NCBI GenBank assembly: GCA_033064195.1
Contig: JARBJD010000003.1
Location: 248,001-312,000 of the forward strand
DNA from: Blattamonas nauphoetae
Taxonomy: Eukaryota; Preaxostyla; Oxymonadida
Direction: 5' to 3'
DNA length: 64,000 nucleotides
Shown here: in pieces, positions 54,869 through 64,000 of the stretch
Numbering within the stretch: position 1 is the stretch's first letter
Layout: every line of letters starts with the position of its first letter
Program-made: the position numbers and the translations under genes
Notes under the pieces: generated by a model
What the model was told of the DNA's origin: nothing
Databases searched by the model: none
The model's input: only the letters and a program-made list of their open reading frames with translations

Positions 54869-57800
54869 CTAAATCCGAAACACAACTTTTCTCGTTTTTT
54901 TCGAGCCCGGAGGGACAACAGTTCCTTGGGACGGATTTTGTCCTTTTCGTTCGGCAAGCATCCGAATGAATATCTGCAATTTGACCTTTTCGACCCATCG
55001 TCGGTCCAATATAGCATCTGTAAGGCGATTCACATCCTTTTCGTTTGCCTTCGACTTATCTTCCTTTCGTTTTCCAGATTTGATGAGTTCTTTTCTCTTT
55101 TTCTTCCCTCCGAATTCCACAACCGCATGCAATTCAGAACACAATTGTCGTTGTGCTTGTTCACTCCACCCCAATTCTTCCAATGACTGCTCGCTGTAGA
55201 GCAAGCTTTCGTTTGTCTTCTTTTTTCCAACAAGATCGATCTGACCAGTGCTTTCGAGAATCATCTGAGCTCTTTGGATTTGTGCATCCCTTGTACTCAG
55301 ATTAGTCTTCGGGATATTCTGCTGGTCGTCTTCAGTCTCTCCTGCTCCATCGCTTCTCACTCGTTGTCTTCGTCTCCACTGAGAATACTGATTGAGATGA
55401 TCTGTCTGGACTTGCATCCCTCTCATTGACACCAACCGCCCCGTTTCTTTTGAGTCCGATGGAGGACGGAAAGGATCATCTCGTTCCTTCACCTCTCCAA
55501 CTGAGAGTTGGTCGTTGAAAATGGCTGTTTCGTCCTGGGCAGCTCTCCAGGTGTAGAACAGAGCAGGCGAAGAGACGAGTTGTTTGAGAAGCAGTGGAGG
55601 AATCGTGGGAACATCAAATTTTGATGGAAGATGGAGATGAGCAAACGCTCTTTCGATTGCGTTTTTGTTGCATTTGAGGAGGAAGAAGAGAAGTTTCATG
55701 GATTCAAATGTGATCAGAGATGGTGTGGGAGACACAGTCAGAGACGAGAGGTAGAAAAGAATCGAGGAAATTGAATCAGGGAGAGGGTTGGGAAACCCAG
55801 GAATGACAGGAATGGGAGGATAGTCAGGAATGGGGAGAGAGCACGGACAATACAACACAAGCATCAGAAGAGCAGGAATCACATTCGCCTCCAAGGCAAG
55901 CGTATAGATGAGCGAAGATGACGAAACCGAAGATGCGATGGCCTCCATTTCTCCATCCAGCTCATCCAAACCATCAACACCTTCCAGGCTTTCTGTTGAT
56001 CGACTGTTCATTGCCTTGCGGATGTTCTCCAGAAGTGATTTCGTGAAGACCATCGTGTTTTGACGCTTCATTGATGATGAAGTAAGAGTGAACTGAGTCG
56101 AGTGGAATGCTTCGTTGAAGACAGCGATGAGAGTGGTTTGAGTGAGATGCAATATATACAGAAGGAATGGATCTAAGAACGGCTTTTCTTTTGTGGTGTC
56201 GTCTTTGGCTTTTTTGCCTGTGGCCAGTTGGGATTCTTTTTCCTCCAAATAGTTCTCGGGAAGAGAAAGGAGGAGAGCTGTTGCGTGTGAGACATCAGAC
56301 CTTTCTGTCGATGCAGCTGATAGAGATGTCGACAGAGCCGATGCGAGAACTGTGATGGTGTTGACAATAACTTTCACAAACAAAGACAGGACTCGCTGTT
56401 TCTTCTCTGTGAAAGTTGGAATCGTTCCTGATGGTGATTCAGCCTCGGGTATGGGCGAAGAGAGGACTGTTTGCTCTGGTTCGTCTCCTTCTCCAATTCG
56501 AAGTTGCGATGGTCGCTGATGTGTCTGTTTCTGTGTAGAGTCAGTTTTGAACGGATTAGAGAGGAGTTGGTGATCGGATTTTGGAGTGTTGAGTTCATCA
56601 CTTTCATTCTCAGAAAATTCTGTCCCATCATGGATCTGTTTTTGAGGTGTCGAGAGAGCTGACGGAGTTTGATGTGGTTCTCGAGGTTCCAACAGATTTG
56701 GCAATCTGAACAAAGTTTCTTCTCCTTCGGCTAACAACACAAACGGTGCTTCTCCGTCTGCCGATTCTTCAGCCTCGTTCTTCTCACGCTTCATTTGCTG
56801 AACCACATGAGTCCATTGTGACAGATAAACTGGCTGCTCCAGTTTTGGTTGATCAACACTACTCTTCCACCCAGCCGCGGAGGAAGGCGGTCCTTCAAAC
56901 CCACTGTTTGAGGAGGGGGCTGGCTTTGGACGGATTGTGGTGAGGTTTCCGAGTGCAGCATCTTTCTGTTTCTGGGCAAGTGTTGTGAAAGACATGAGGA
57001 AGAGCGAGAAAACTGAGTGCATGCATTCCCCAATGCCAGACATGAAAGAGTTTGTGAAAAGGTTTGTTGTTTTTGTTTTCAATTTTGAGTCAGTGGCTGT
57101 TCCGTTCGTGAAGCCGATGATGGAAGAGAGAAGAGGAAGAATGATCACAACGAGGGCTCGATGAATGAGAGTAATTCCGTCTCCTTCGACAAACACATCG
57201 AGGAGATTCGCGAACGAATTATTCTGGCAGGGTTGGATCAAGAAAGTGCCAGAAGTGACGACACCATCCTCAACCGGCATGAGAGAGACAGCAAGGAGCG
57301 CATACAGGTAGCGAAGGAGGGCAGGAAGGAGAGAAGGAAGGAAGGGAGTCGTAATACCTCGATAGAAAGACATTTTCTTGTCAAGAGGAAGTGTCGACAC
57401 TCCGGTCTCATTTGCAGTGATTTCAAAGTGAACGAGGAGGAGTTGGAGTACATGAAGGAGGAACGAGAGGTTGAAGAGCGAAATCTGAGAGTTGTCCGGG
57501 ATTCTGAACGGGATGCCAGGATTTGCGATGAGAAAAGTTGTGAAACAATTCAAGATTGCTACAGCGACAGGAATGTTGGATGTTGGAATAGATGAAGGAA
57601 ACCTCTCTGTCCTTCTGCTTTGTCGTTGGACGATGAATGGGAGTTGTTGTGGCTGGGAGAGATCCTCGTTTAGGAGAATCTGCTCGCACATGTTTGACAT
57701 AAATAGTAGGATGGAGACAACTCGGGCGAATGGATCTGGAGAAGGAGCAAAAGCGGCATGGGTCGATCGGACATCATCATCAAAATGACCGTGGCCAGAG

Positions 57801-60800
57801 TTGGATTTTGGGGAGAAGAATCCAATGGGAGAGGCGTGGTGTTCGGCGACGGTTGAAGAGCAAGCATTGATGGAGGAGAAGGGCGGAACGAGAAGCGTGA
57901 TTTCGTTAAATTTGGACGAGTTTATGAAGGTTAGTATCGGGAAGGTAGTTTGTTGGAGAAAGAACGTGTGCGTGTGGGAGTGAGTGAATGACGATTGGAG
58001 ACTTGTCGATTCCTGACGGAGTGGAGACGGCTTCGCAAACATCGGCCATTCTGGGAACCGAAGCTGGAAGACAGTTCCTGTGTCATTGAGAGGAGGTGGT
58101 GGAATCGAAAGGAAAGGCTGGAAGAAGAGCGGACACGGCATTGGAGCGAAGAAAGAATCGTTCCCCAGACGAAGATACAATTGGTTAACTGATGATGGCT
58201 GAAATCCAGGTGCATTTGGAATAAAGCCAATCACAGACGATGGATACGGAAGGAGACAGAGTGGTGGATGTGGGATCGGGAGTGATGGTGTGAGTGGGTT
58301 GAAAGTTGGGATGTGAGATGACAGACGGATGATGGCAGGTGTCAAGGTGTGTTCAGCAGACTGTGATCCTGCGTTGCTTTGGTCCTCATCACCGTCGTCA
58401 GCCCGGTGATCGATTGGAGATCGGTCAAAATAACAGAAATCACGGAGGATTTGTGGAGAAGGCAACGCAAGAAATGACGATGTTGGGTGGATGTTCAGAG
58501 TATCATAGAGTTCTGTGAAAAGAAGAGAGAGCGCGGAGTGGAGGATATCTTGTGACTGTCGAGTCCAGATTCCTTCAAAGAGAGGAGTGCTGTTCGATGG
58601 TGTTTTCTTTCGAATTCTGACAGAGTTTATGACATGGAACAGAGCACCAACACCGTGTGTGTGAACACTGAGCATGGCACGGAGAGGCGATGGAAGAATG
58701 GTTGATGTGGGGAATGTCGTGGGAGGGTCCAATAATGTCAGTTCTTGTTCAGACAACGCATCGATCTGCGATGGTTGGGATGGACACGAGAAGATCAATG
58801 CAATGAGAGATGGTGGAAGGAGTGAGAAGAGACAAGAATCGTTGTTGGGCGGGATCAAAGACAGGAGAGCATGAAGATCTGCTCCATCCGCGTTGAGCGA
58901 GAAAGCGAGACATGCTGATGGAGTCGGTGTCCCAGTGGTGACGATCTCAGGATAGGCGAAAATCGATGCCTGCTTCAGCGTGTTTGTGGATCTTGTTCGG
59001 TATGAATCCCGAAGATGGAGGACCATGGCTAGCTTGACTAGAGCGGAAGCATCAGGTGTAAGCTGAGAGTATTCCAGAGTGCTAAGGATAAAATGACCGA
59101 CACCAGCAGTTTGGGCACAGTCAAACAATATTTCGCTGAAACGCTGAGATGGAAGGGGTATGAGGAAGATGTTTGGGAGAAGTCGGCTGATGGATGACTG
59201 AATGTGATGGCAAGGAATGAGTAAACATCGAGCGATGGATTGAAGGACAACCGGTTGGATGGAGTGCATGTGATCACCATTGGAAAGCGTCTCGTACATC
59301 ACAAGAGAAGAAGACGTTGCCATGATGGCTTGTTGCATGATGGAGCAGAGAAAATGAACAAGTGATTTGACGTCTGCCTGTTCCAAGAAAAATTGAATTC
59401 GGGCAAGTGGAAGTGGTGTGTGCTGTCTGTCTGCTTCCGAATTCTCCATAAATTGATTGCAGATTGCTCGATGGAACGCTGCGTTCGTCCATACATCCAC
59501 ATTCGGTCGAATTATGTTGAGAGGATATGCAGCAAAGAGCGACAGAAGATGACCACCTCTGAAGTCCCCTGGAGCCTGACCCCATTCTTTCCCGACGACT
59601 GACGTATTCGAGAAGAATCCGTGGTCGTTCATTGTGAAGTCTCCTCCTGCAGCAAATGGAGATTCAGAGTACGGTGGGCGAGGAGACGGGGATCCACGAG
59701 ACATTGCTGAGGGAGAGAGTGGTGGCCTTCCACTGTGGCTACCAGATCGACGCGGGGAATCTGGCGCTTGTGGCGAGTTTGTATCGCTGGCGAGAAATGC
59801 AGCAGGGGCTCCAGAAGGGAGGCGTGGAGAGAAACCGTGATCTGTCTCGGAAAACCACGATTGAGCACTTTCCATTGAAACTGGAGTGAGAAGAGTTTCG
59901 GAATTGTTTGGAAGTGTCCCAAGCTGAGAAGTCAGAGGTTCCACCTCGATAGACTGAGAATTGGTAATGTCAATCTGGAGTCTCGACTTGGTCGTCCCAT
60001 TTGGTGCCAATGACGGTCGCGGATTAAGTTGGATGGATGACATTCGTCTGTGGAGTGTCTTCAATCGATTCATCGCGCTTTCCCCGGCCGGTTCTTTTGG
60101 AGCATCTCCGTCATCGGGATGGTCTCTCTCTGCCTGGGTATCAAATGTGTCTGAATGGAGGGGAAATACAACATCTTCCTCATTTTCTCGAAATTCGTCA
60201 TCTTCTTCATATAGTCTTTCCCCACCAGTTGCAGTCTTTGCTGTTTCTTTCCCCGAATCCAGTTCAGTTTCAGTATCTTCCAACATTACAGTTCTCTCTA
60301 AACCGTCGACCATCGTGATATCGACATAATGTGTGAATGGCGAGCGAGTGTTGTTGCATGTGTCAAAAAGAGGCATCTTGTCTGTGTACGAAGGGGTTGA
60401 CGCGAGTCTGTCTTCAACTGAGACGATCACAGAAATGCCGGCCTGTTCTGAGTCTTCTGAAGGACCCAACCATTGCTCAAGTCCAGCCTTTGATCTGCCT
60501 GACGCAAGAAGGTTGTTGACTTCTTGGAAGAACTCGTCCGAGCGTCGGGTGAATTGGATGATGGCAGAACGGTCTTCTCTGTCGAACATCATCAACTGGT
60601 CGCAAAATGGACATCCGTCACCGATATTTGCTTTGGAATCTGGGAATTTGTTTGTGTGTGGTGATTCCAATAGTTTGCTGTAGACACTTGGAGTGTCCTG
60701 CTGGAGGTTCAACGATGACATTCCGATGCGGGCAGAGAGTCTGTTTCCGATTGCTGGTGTGAGTTCGCTGGATTCGGTTGGTGGAGGAGCGAAAACTGGC

Positions 60801-63800
60801 GAAACAAAGTTGTGAGTGTGTTCCAGTGGAGTGAGTGAGGAAATGATCTGTTCGAGCATAATCTTTTCGTTCAGGATCCGGGTGCGATGATCTAAGAACT
60901 CGGCCAATTCTTCCTGAAAAGCTTCAAAGAGTGATGTGAAGAAAGCAATTGATGAGGATGGGATCTTTTTTGAGACTCGACGGAAAAATTGCATGTGTGC
61001 GTTGGTCATTTCTTCAATCTGGGCCGCTGTCATTCCTTCCCAATTTGGATCCAGAATTGTCGTGTTCAGTCTGTCCATCTGAGAACTCAATGAGAATGCT
61101 TTCTTAAATTCAGTGTGTTTCTTCACCTCTTTGTCGAGAGGAAGTGGGCGTCGTCCGATTGAGGCAGGGAAACACGGATTGCGGTGGAATAGAGGCGTGT
61201 ACGAGGACAGAGTGTGGATCAGGATGGATGCAGAATGAAACGAGATCGGGTGTACAAGAAGTGAACCCAACATGGGTGACTGTTCAGAGATTTGCTCCGA
61301 TTTGATCTGGAGTTGAAATGCTGCTGGTGAGTTGCGGGTTGATGGAGGAGAGAGAGGCATTTGAGCTGTTGAATTCTTTCTTTTGATAATCTTGGCTGTC
61401 TGTTTTGGAGGTACAACAATGGATGGAGTTCTGCATGCAACGTGTTGAGGCGGGAAGAACCCAAACGATGTTGGGAATACAACACTCAAAAAGGGAATCA
61501 AGAGGAATGATCGCACAAGAAGCTCGGATGTTGTACGGTCAAACTGCAATCTCGTCGGGTCAGTGAGGGAGACAGTGTGCATCAAAGAGAACGAAGCAGT
61601 GAGAATTTTAGTGGCCTGAAGGAGGATGGTGAATAGTTTGGGTTTGGACGAGAGAAGAGACGCTGAGAATTGGGTTGAGTGCTGAGTGCTAGGATTGAAC
61701 GGGAGTGATAGTGGGACGTCTGATTTTGCCGTCGCCGACTCGATCAACATTGTCACAGACCCGATGAGAGAGAAGAGAGTATCCACGTCAACAAGCTTCC
61801 TCGTGGAGGGATACAACCGGACGAGAGTGAGGAGGAGACGAAGGATGAGGAGGACGACGGAGAGGGCGTAGAGTGATGGCTCAGTGTCCCCATCATCAAT
61901 CGGTGTGAGGAACCAGAGACTGTTGCGGAGGGTAACAGGGTCGATTTTGGTCTCTTCTTCAGGAAGTCCATTTGAAACAATTGTCTGCGTGAGAACCAGA
62001 ATGGACCGCATTTCTTTGCTAATGCGAACGAGTGCCTGCCGTGCAAGTCGATCTGGGTCTTCCAGTCCATACAGCTTGCTTGCGAGGTTGATGCACGTAT
62101 CATCATCACCCAACGTCTCTTTGAGTTGTTGTTTGGCATTCATTGTTTTGGTCGGCAACCACAGAATTGGCTCATATTCTTGGATGAGTTGGTCGATCAA
62201 TATCCCGTCCACTTCAACGTGCATTTGGCTCACCGTCGAGAAGAGTGTGTGGGTAATTTCGGCTTCTGTTTCCTTTGTTGGATTGAATATCAGCGGTGGA
62301 GCAGAAACGAGAGCAAACGACCCATGTTGAATCTGTGACTCGTCCGGACTTGTCAAAACTGGACCAGCGAACAGGTCAAGAGGATCTGAAGCTCGGATTG
62401 GGAAGATCAGTTGACTAAATTTGGAGATAGCTCGAGGATACGGCAATAACATTCTCGTCTTCTTCCCATCAAGGCGCTCCGGCTTTGTTTCGTCTGAGAA
62501 AGCGTCCTCTGGAGGAGGAAGCTTCTTGACTTCATCCAGGCTGTGCTGCTGATGGGTGATCATCAATTGTTCCACACCTTCTCGCAGTGAAGCTCGAGTG
62601 TCTTTTGTCCAAATCAATTGAGGAGATACGATTTCAGAGTCGAACAAGACCCAGAAGGCACCTGCGTTGATGGGTAAGAACGGGGCAGAAAGACATTTCT
62701 TCCTATCACCCTTTGACGAATCATCAGATCCATGGATGACTGTGCGGGCAGTGTCATCAATTAGAATCTCGGCGACTTCTGAGGCTGAGACGGAGTGAAG
62801 AGGACGAATTACCGTTCGTTTCTTCTTGTCTTCCACTTGAAGTAGTTTTGCATCTTCGAACAAATCTTCGGTGGTCATCTTCTTTCCCCCGAAGTCAACT
62901 GACATATCCTCGTCACCATCTCCAACTGATAGAAGCGACTTCCCTCTCTGGTCAGCTGCCAGTTCCTTTGCCTCCTGTTCAACTTTCATTCTTTGGAGAA
63001 CGATGTCGTTCAGACCGTTTTGTCCCATCGTCCCGAAGCTGTGTTGATAGGTATGTTTCAAGGCATCATCTGGGCCGTCTCCCAAACCTTTCAGCTTCGC
63101 TTTCACCTCTCTCAACGCCACCGCCCAATCAAGAAGTTGCGTTTCATCAGCCACGTCTCTTCCTGTGCCATCCAATTCAATTCGTGTCTTCACAAGATCA
63201 CCAAGAACAGGATCATCTGTTGATGTGAATTGTGAAGGTGTTGGAGTCGTTGAGGGACGTGCTGCATCTCCAACAGTGTTCGGCTTTGCAAGAACTGGCT
63301 GTTTCAAGCGTTGATGTCTGGCAACTTCGGTCGAAGCGAACGAGACAAGTTGTGAACAAAGAATAACCAGGTCAAGATGAACATAAAGAGAATGGACGCT
63401 GCTTTGTTGTTCTCTTCTCGCCAGTTCCTTGTCTTGGATTTGCCATGGCTGAAACGGAGTGTTTCTGTGACTTAGTTCTATTTTCCTTTCCTTCCTCTTT
63501 GACACAAGTTTCTGGAAGAAGAATTGTCGCATCGAATGTTTGTTTGACATCGCAGATGGTGACAGATTCAGATAGTAGAAGTACGGACTGCTCTGTGCAA
63601 CAAAACTGGTGATAGGGACGATGAATGGAACCAACAGGTAATTCGGTTCCTTCCACAGAAAGATTTTCTGTTTGACATGAATTGTTGGGGCGTCCGTTGG
63701 ATGAGGGCTGGCACGGGGACTGCTTCCTCTCGCGGGAGAACGGGTGCCTGGGCTGGAGTATCCGATTGGGAGGGGAGACTGCCGCCCAGAATGTGTTCCG

Positions 63801-64000
63801 CGACGAGTCAGAGGAGTGAAGGACGGGCAAGCGGGAGTTCCTTGTTGTGTCCTGAGGGTGGTGTTCCGAACAAGTGGGAAGGGAGGAGGGATATTCAAGA
63901 TTGGCGAGGCGGTAAAACAGGGCGAGACGTCCCGTTGTTCATCAGAATACAAGTTGTCGAAATCCAGCGATCCCCCACGCAATGCATAGTCAGAGTCCCA
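54869..64000 (-). CDS. Giant protein of more than 3040 residues, 5' end outside the window
   Basis: A single open frame covers 9.1 kb from the window edge to a TAG/TAA-type stop at 54869; it is open across the edge, so it is partial. I do not recognise it firmly. It has a proline/serine-rich N-terminal part, alternating hydrophobic helical stretches and acidic serine-rich linkers through the middle, and a basic C-terminus (SKKTRKVVFRI). One block near residue 480 (PQLIWTKDTRASLREGVEQL) recalls the LLWN-TR-ELR motif of RME-8/DNAJC13, but no J domain or IWN repeats are visible, so this is only a hint. A segment around 63640-63400 is hydrophobic and out of character, and may be a stop-free intron. 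Confidence 0.7.
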   Translation of the reverse strand, partial: WDSDYALRGGSLDFDNLYSDEQRDVSPCFTASPILNIPPPFPLVRNTTLRTQQGTPACPSFTPLTRRGTHSGRQSPLPIGYSSPGTRSPARGSSPRASPHPTDAPTIHVKQKIFLWKEPNYLLVPFIVPITSFVAQSSPYFYYLNLSPSAMSNKHSMRQFFFQKLVSKRKERKIELSHRNTPFQPWQIQDKELARREQQSSVHSLYVHLDLVILCSQLVSFASTEVARHQRLKQPVLAKPNTVGDAARPSTTPTPSQFTSTDDPVLGDLVKTRIELDGTGRDVADETQLLDWAVALREVKAKLKGLGDGPDDALKHTYQHSFGTMGQNGLNDIVLQRMKVEQEAKELAADQRGKSLLSVGDGDEDMSVDFGGKKMTTEDLFEDAKLLQVEDKKKRTVIRPLHSVSASEVAEILIDDTARTVIHGSDDSSKGDRKKCLSAPFLPINAGAFWVLFDSEIVSPQLIWTKDTRASLREGVEQLMITHQQHSLDEVKKLPPPEDAFSDETKPERLDGKKTRMLLPYPRAISKFSQLIFPIRASDPLDLFAGPVLTSPDESQIQHGSFALVSAPPLIFNPTKETEAEITHTLFSTVSQMHVEVDGILIDQLIQEYEPILWLPTKTMNAKQQLKETLGDDDTCINLASKLYGLEDPDRLARQALVRISKEMRSILVLTQTIVSNGLPEEETKIDPVTLRNSLWFLTPIDDGDTEPSLYALSVVLLILRLLLTLVRLYPSTRKLVDVDTLFSLIGSVTMLIESATAKSDVPLSLPFNPSTQHSTQFSASLLSSKPKLFTILLQATKILTASFSLMHTVSLTDPTRLQFDRTTSELLVRSFLLIPFLSVVFPTSFGFFPPQHVACRTPSIVVPPKQTAKIIKRKNSTAQMPLSPPSTRNSPAAFQLQIKSEQISEQSPMLGSLLVHPISFHSASILIHTLSSYTPLFHRNPCFPASIGRRPLPLDKEVKKHTEFKKAFSLSSQMDRLNTTILDPNWEGMTAAQIEEMTNAHMQFFRRVSKKIPSSSIAFFTSLFEAFQEELAEFLDHRTRILNEKIMLEQIISSLTPLEHTHNFVSPVFAPPPTESSELTPAIGNRLSARIGMSSLNLQQDTPSVYSKLLESPHTNKFPDSKANIGDGCPFCDQLMMFDREDRSAIIQFTRRSDEFFQEVNNLLASGRSKAGLEQWLGPSEDSEQAGISVIVSVEDRLASTPSYTDKMPLFDTCNNTRSPFTHYVDITMVDGLERTVMLEDTETELDSGKETAKTATGGERLYEEDDEFRENEEDVVFPLHSDTFDTQAERDHPDDGDAPKEPAGESAMNRLKTLHRRMSSIQLNPRPSLAPNGTTKSRLQIDITNSQSIEVEPLTSQLGTLPNNSETLLTPVSMESAQSWFSETDHGFSPRLPSGAPAAFLASDTNSPQAPDSPRRSGSHSGRPPLSPSAMSRGSPSPRPPYSESPFAAGGDFTMNDHGFFSNTSVVGKEWGQAPGDFRGGHLLSLFAAYPLNIIRPNVDVWTNAAFHRAICNQFMENSEADRQHTPLPLARIQFFLEQADVKSLVHFLCSIMQQAIMATSSSLVMYETLSNGDHMHSIQPVVLQSIARCLLIPCHHIQSSISRLLPNIFLIPLPSQRFSEILFDCAQTAGVGHFILSTLEYSQLTPDASALVKLAMVLHLRDSYRTRSTNTLKQASIFAYPEIVTTGTPTPSACLAFSLNADGADLHALLSLIPPNNDSCLFSLLPPSLIALIFSCPSQPSQIDALSEQELTLLDPPTTFPTSTILPSPLRAMLSVHTHGVGALFHVINSVRIRKKTPSNSTPLFEGIWTRQSQDILHSALSLLFTELYDTLNIHPTSSFLALPSPQILRDFCYFDRSPIDHRADDGDEDQSNAGSQSAEHTLTPAIIRLSSHIPTFNPLTPSLPIPHPPLCLLPYPSSVIGFIPNAPGFQPSSVNQLYLRLGNDSFFAPMPCPLFFQPFLSIPPPPLNDTGTVFQLRFPEWPMFAKPSPLRQESTSLQSSFTHSHTHTFFLQQTTFPILTFINSSKFNEITLLVPPFSSINACSSTVAEHHASPIGFFSPKSNSGHGHFDDDVRSTHAAFAPSPDPFARVVSILLFMSNMCEQILLNEDLSQPQQLPFIVQRQSRRTERFPSSIPTSNIPVAVAILNCFTTFLIANPGIPFRIPDNSQISLFNLSFLLHVLQLLLVHFEITANETGVSTLPLDKKMSFYRGITTPFLPSLLPALLRYLYALLAVSLMPVEDGVVTSGTFLIQPCQNNSFANLLDVFVEGDGITLIHRALVVIILPLLSSIIGFTNGTATDSKLKTKTTNLFTNSFMSGIGECMHSVFSLFLMSFTTLAQKQKDAALGNLTTIRPKPAPSSNSGFEGPPSSAAGWKSSVDQPKLEQPVYLSQWTHVVQQMKREKNEAEESADGEAPFVLLAEGEETLFRLPNLLEPREPHQTPSALSTPQKQIHDGTEFSENESDELNTPKSDHQLLSNPFKTDSTQKQTHQRPSQLRIGEGDEPEQTVLSSPIPEAESPSGTIPTFTEKKQRVLSLFVKVIVNTITVLASALSTSLSAASTERSDVSHATALLLSLPENYLEEKESQLATGKKAKDDTTKEKPFLDPFLLYILHLTQTTLIAVFNEAFHSTQFTLTSSSMKRQNTMVFTKSLLENIRKAMNSRSTESLEGVDGLDELDGEMEAIASSVSSSSLIYTLALEANVIPALLMLVLYCPCSLPIPDYPPIPVIPGFPNPLPDSISSILFYLSSLTVSPTPSLITFESMKLLFFLLKCNKNAIERAFAHLHLPSKFDVPTIPPLLLKQLVSSPALFYTWRAAQDETAIFNDQLSVGEVKERDDPFRPPSDSKETGRLVSMRGMQVQTDHLNQYSQWRRRQRVRSDGAGETEDDQQNIPKTNLSTRDAQIQRAQMILESTGQIDLVGKKKTNESLLYSEQSLEELGWSEQAQRQLCSELHAVVEFGGKKKRKELIKSGKRKEDKSKANEKDVNRLTDAILDRRWVEKVKLQIFIRMLAERKGQNPSQGTVVPPGSKKTRKVVFRI

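Noticed and set aside
54869-64000. RME-8/DNAJC13 as the name of the giant right-hand gene
   Set aside because: Only one short LIW-TR-LRE block is suggestive; no J domain, GYF or IWN repeats were found.
1-64000. CRISPR arrays, bacterial operons, rRNA genes or organellar DNA
   Set aside because: Spliceosomal introns and eukaryote-only protein families are present throughout; no regularly spaced repeat-spacer array or rRNA sequence was seen.

Overview
This is nuclear DNA from a gene-dense unicellular eukaryote. The genes carry many short GT-AG introns (most 29-60 nt), use the standard code (TAA, TAG and TGA all end genes), and are separated by very short gaps. I joined exons by hand from frame, phase and family similarity. 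Most spliced models have a length close to that of the known family. The mix of flagellar genes, tiny introns and compact layout would suit a flagellated protist such as a metamonad (oxymonad-like), but the assignment to a group is inference.

Layout. 0.5-10.1 kb: a three-RRM RNA-binding protein, a 2049-residue unknown protein, and the NEDD8 E1 subunit NAE1. 10.1-22.7 kb: a run of small, intron-rich genes (SRA1-like protein, U1A/U2B''-type snRNP protein, VPS51, a small coiled-coil protein, PLAC8 protein, ribosomal protein eL34, VPS36, a CCDC42/CFAP73-like flagellar protein, a Mis12-like coiled coil, and BZW/5MP). 22.9-39.8 kb: a repeat-bearing low-complexity protein, RPF1, a UVRAG/VPS38-like protein, CFAP206, a long coiled-coil protein and VPS54. 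50.7-64 kb: RPAP1, then a giant gene of more than 3000 codons that leaves the window.

Between 39.8 and 50.7 kb lies an island of about 11 kb with no intact conserved gene. It holds a family of related ~470-bp elements with short inverted ends, a near-perfect 421-bp inverted repeat pair 2.4 kb apart, two foldback or palindromic structures, a TA-flanked MITE with 21-bp subterminal repeats, and several remnants of DDE transposases.

How the genes fit together. Four genes act in endosome-Golgi or vacuolar traffic: VPS51 and VPS54 are two subunits of the same GARP tether, VPS36 belongs to ESCRT-II, and the UVRAG-like protein belongs to a Vps34 complex. CFAP206 and the CCDC42-like protein imply a motile flagellum. 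eL34, RPF1 and BZW serve ribosomes and translation. The U1A/U2B'' homologue fits the heavy use of spliceosomal introns. About 41 of the 46 donor sites I inferred outside VPS54 read GTNT, with a strong T at intron position 4 instead of the usual GTAAGT.
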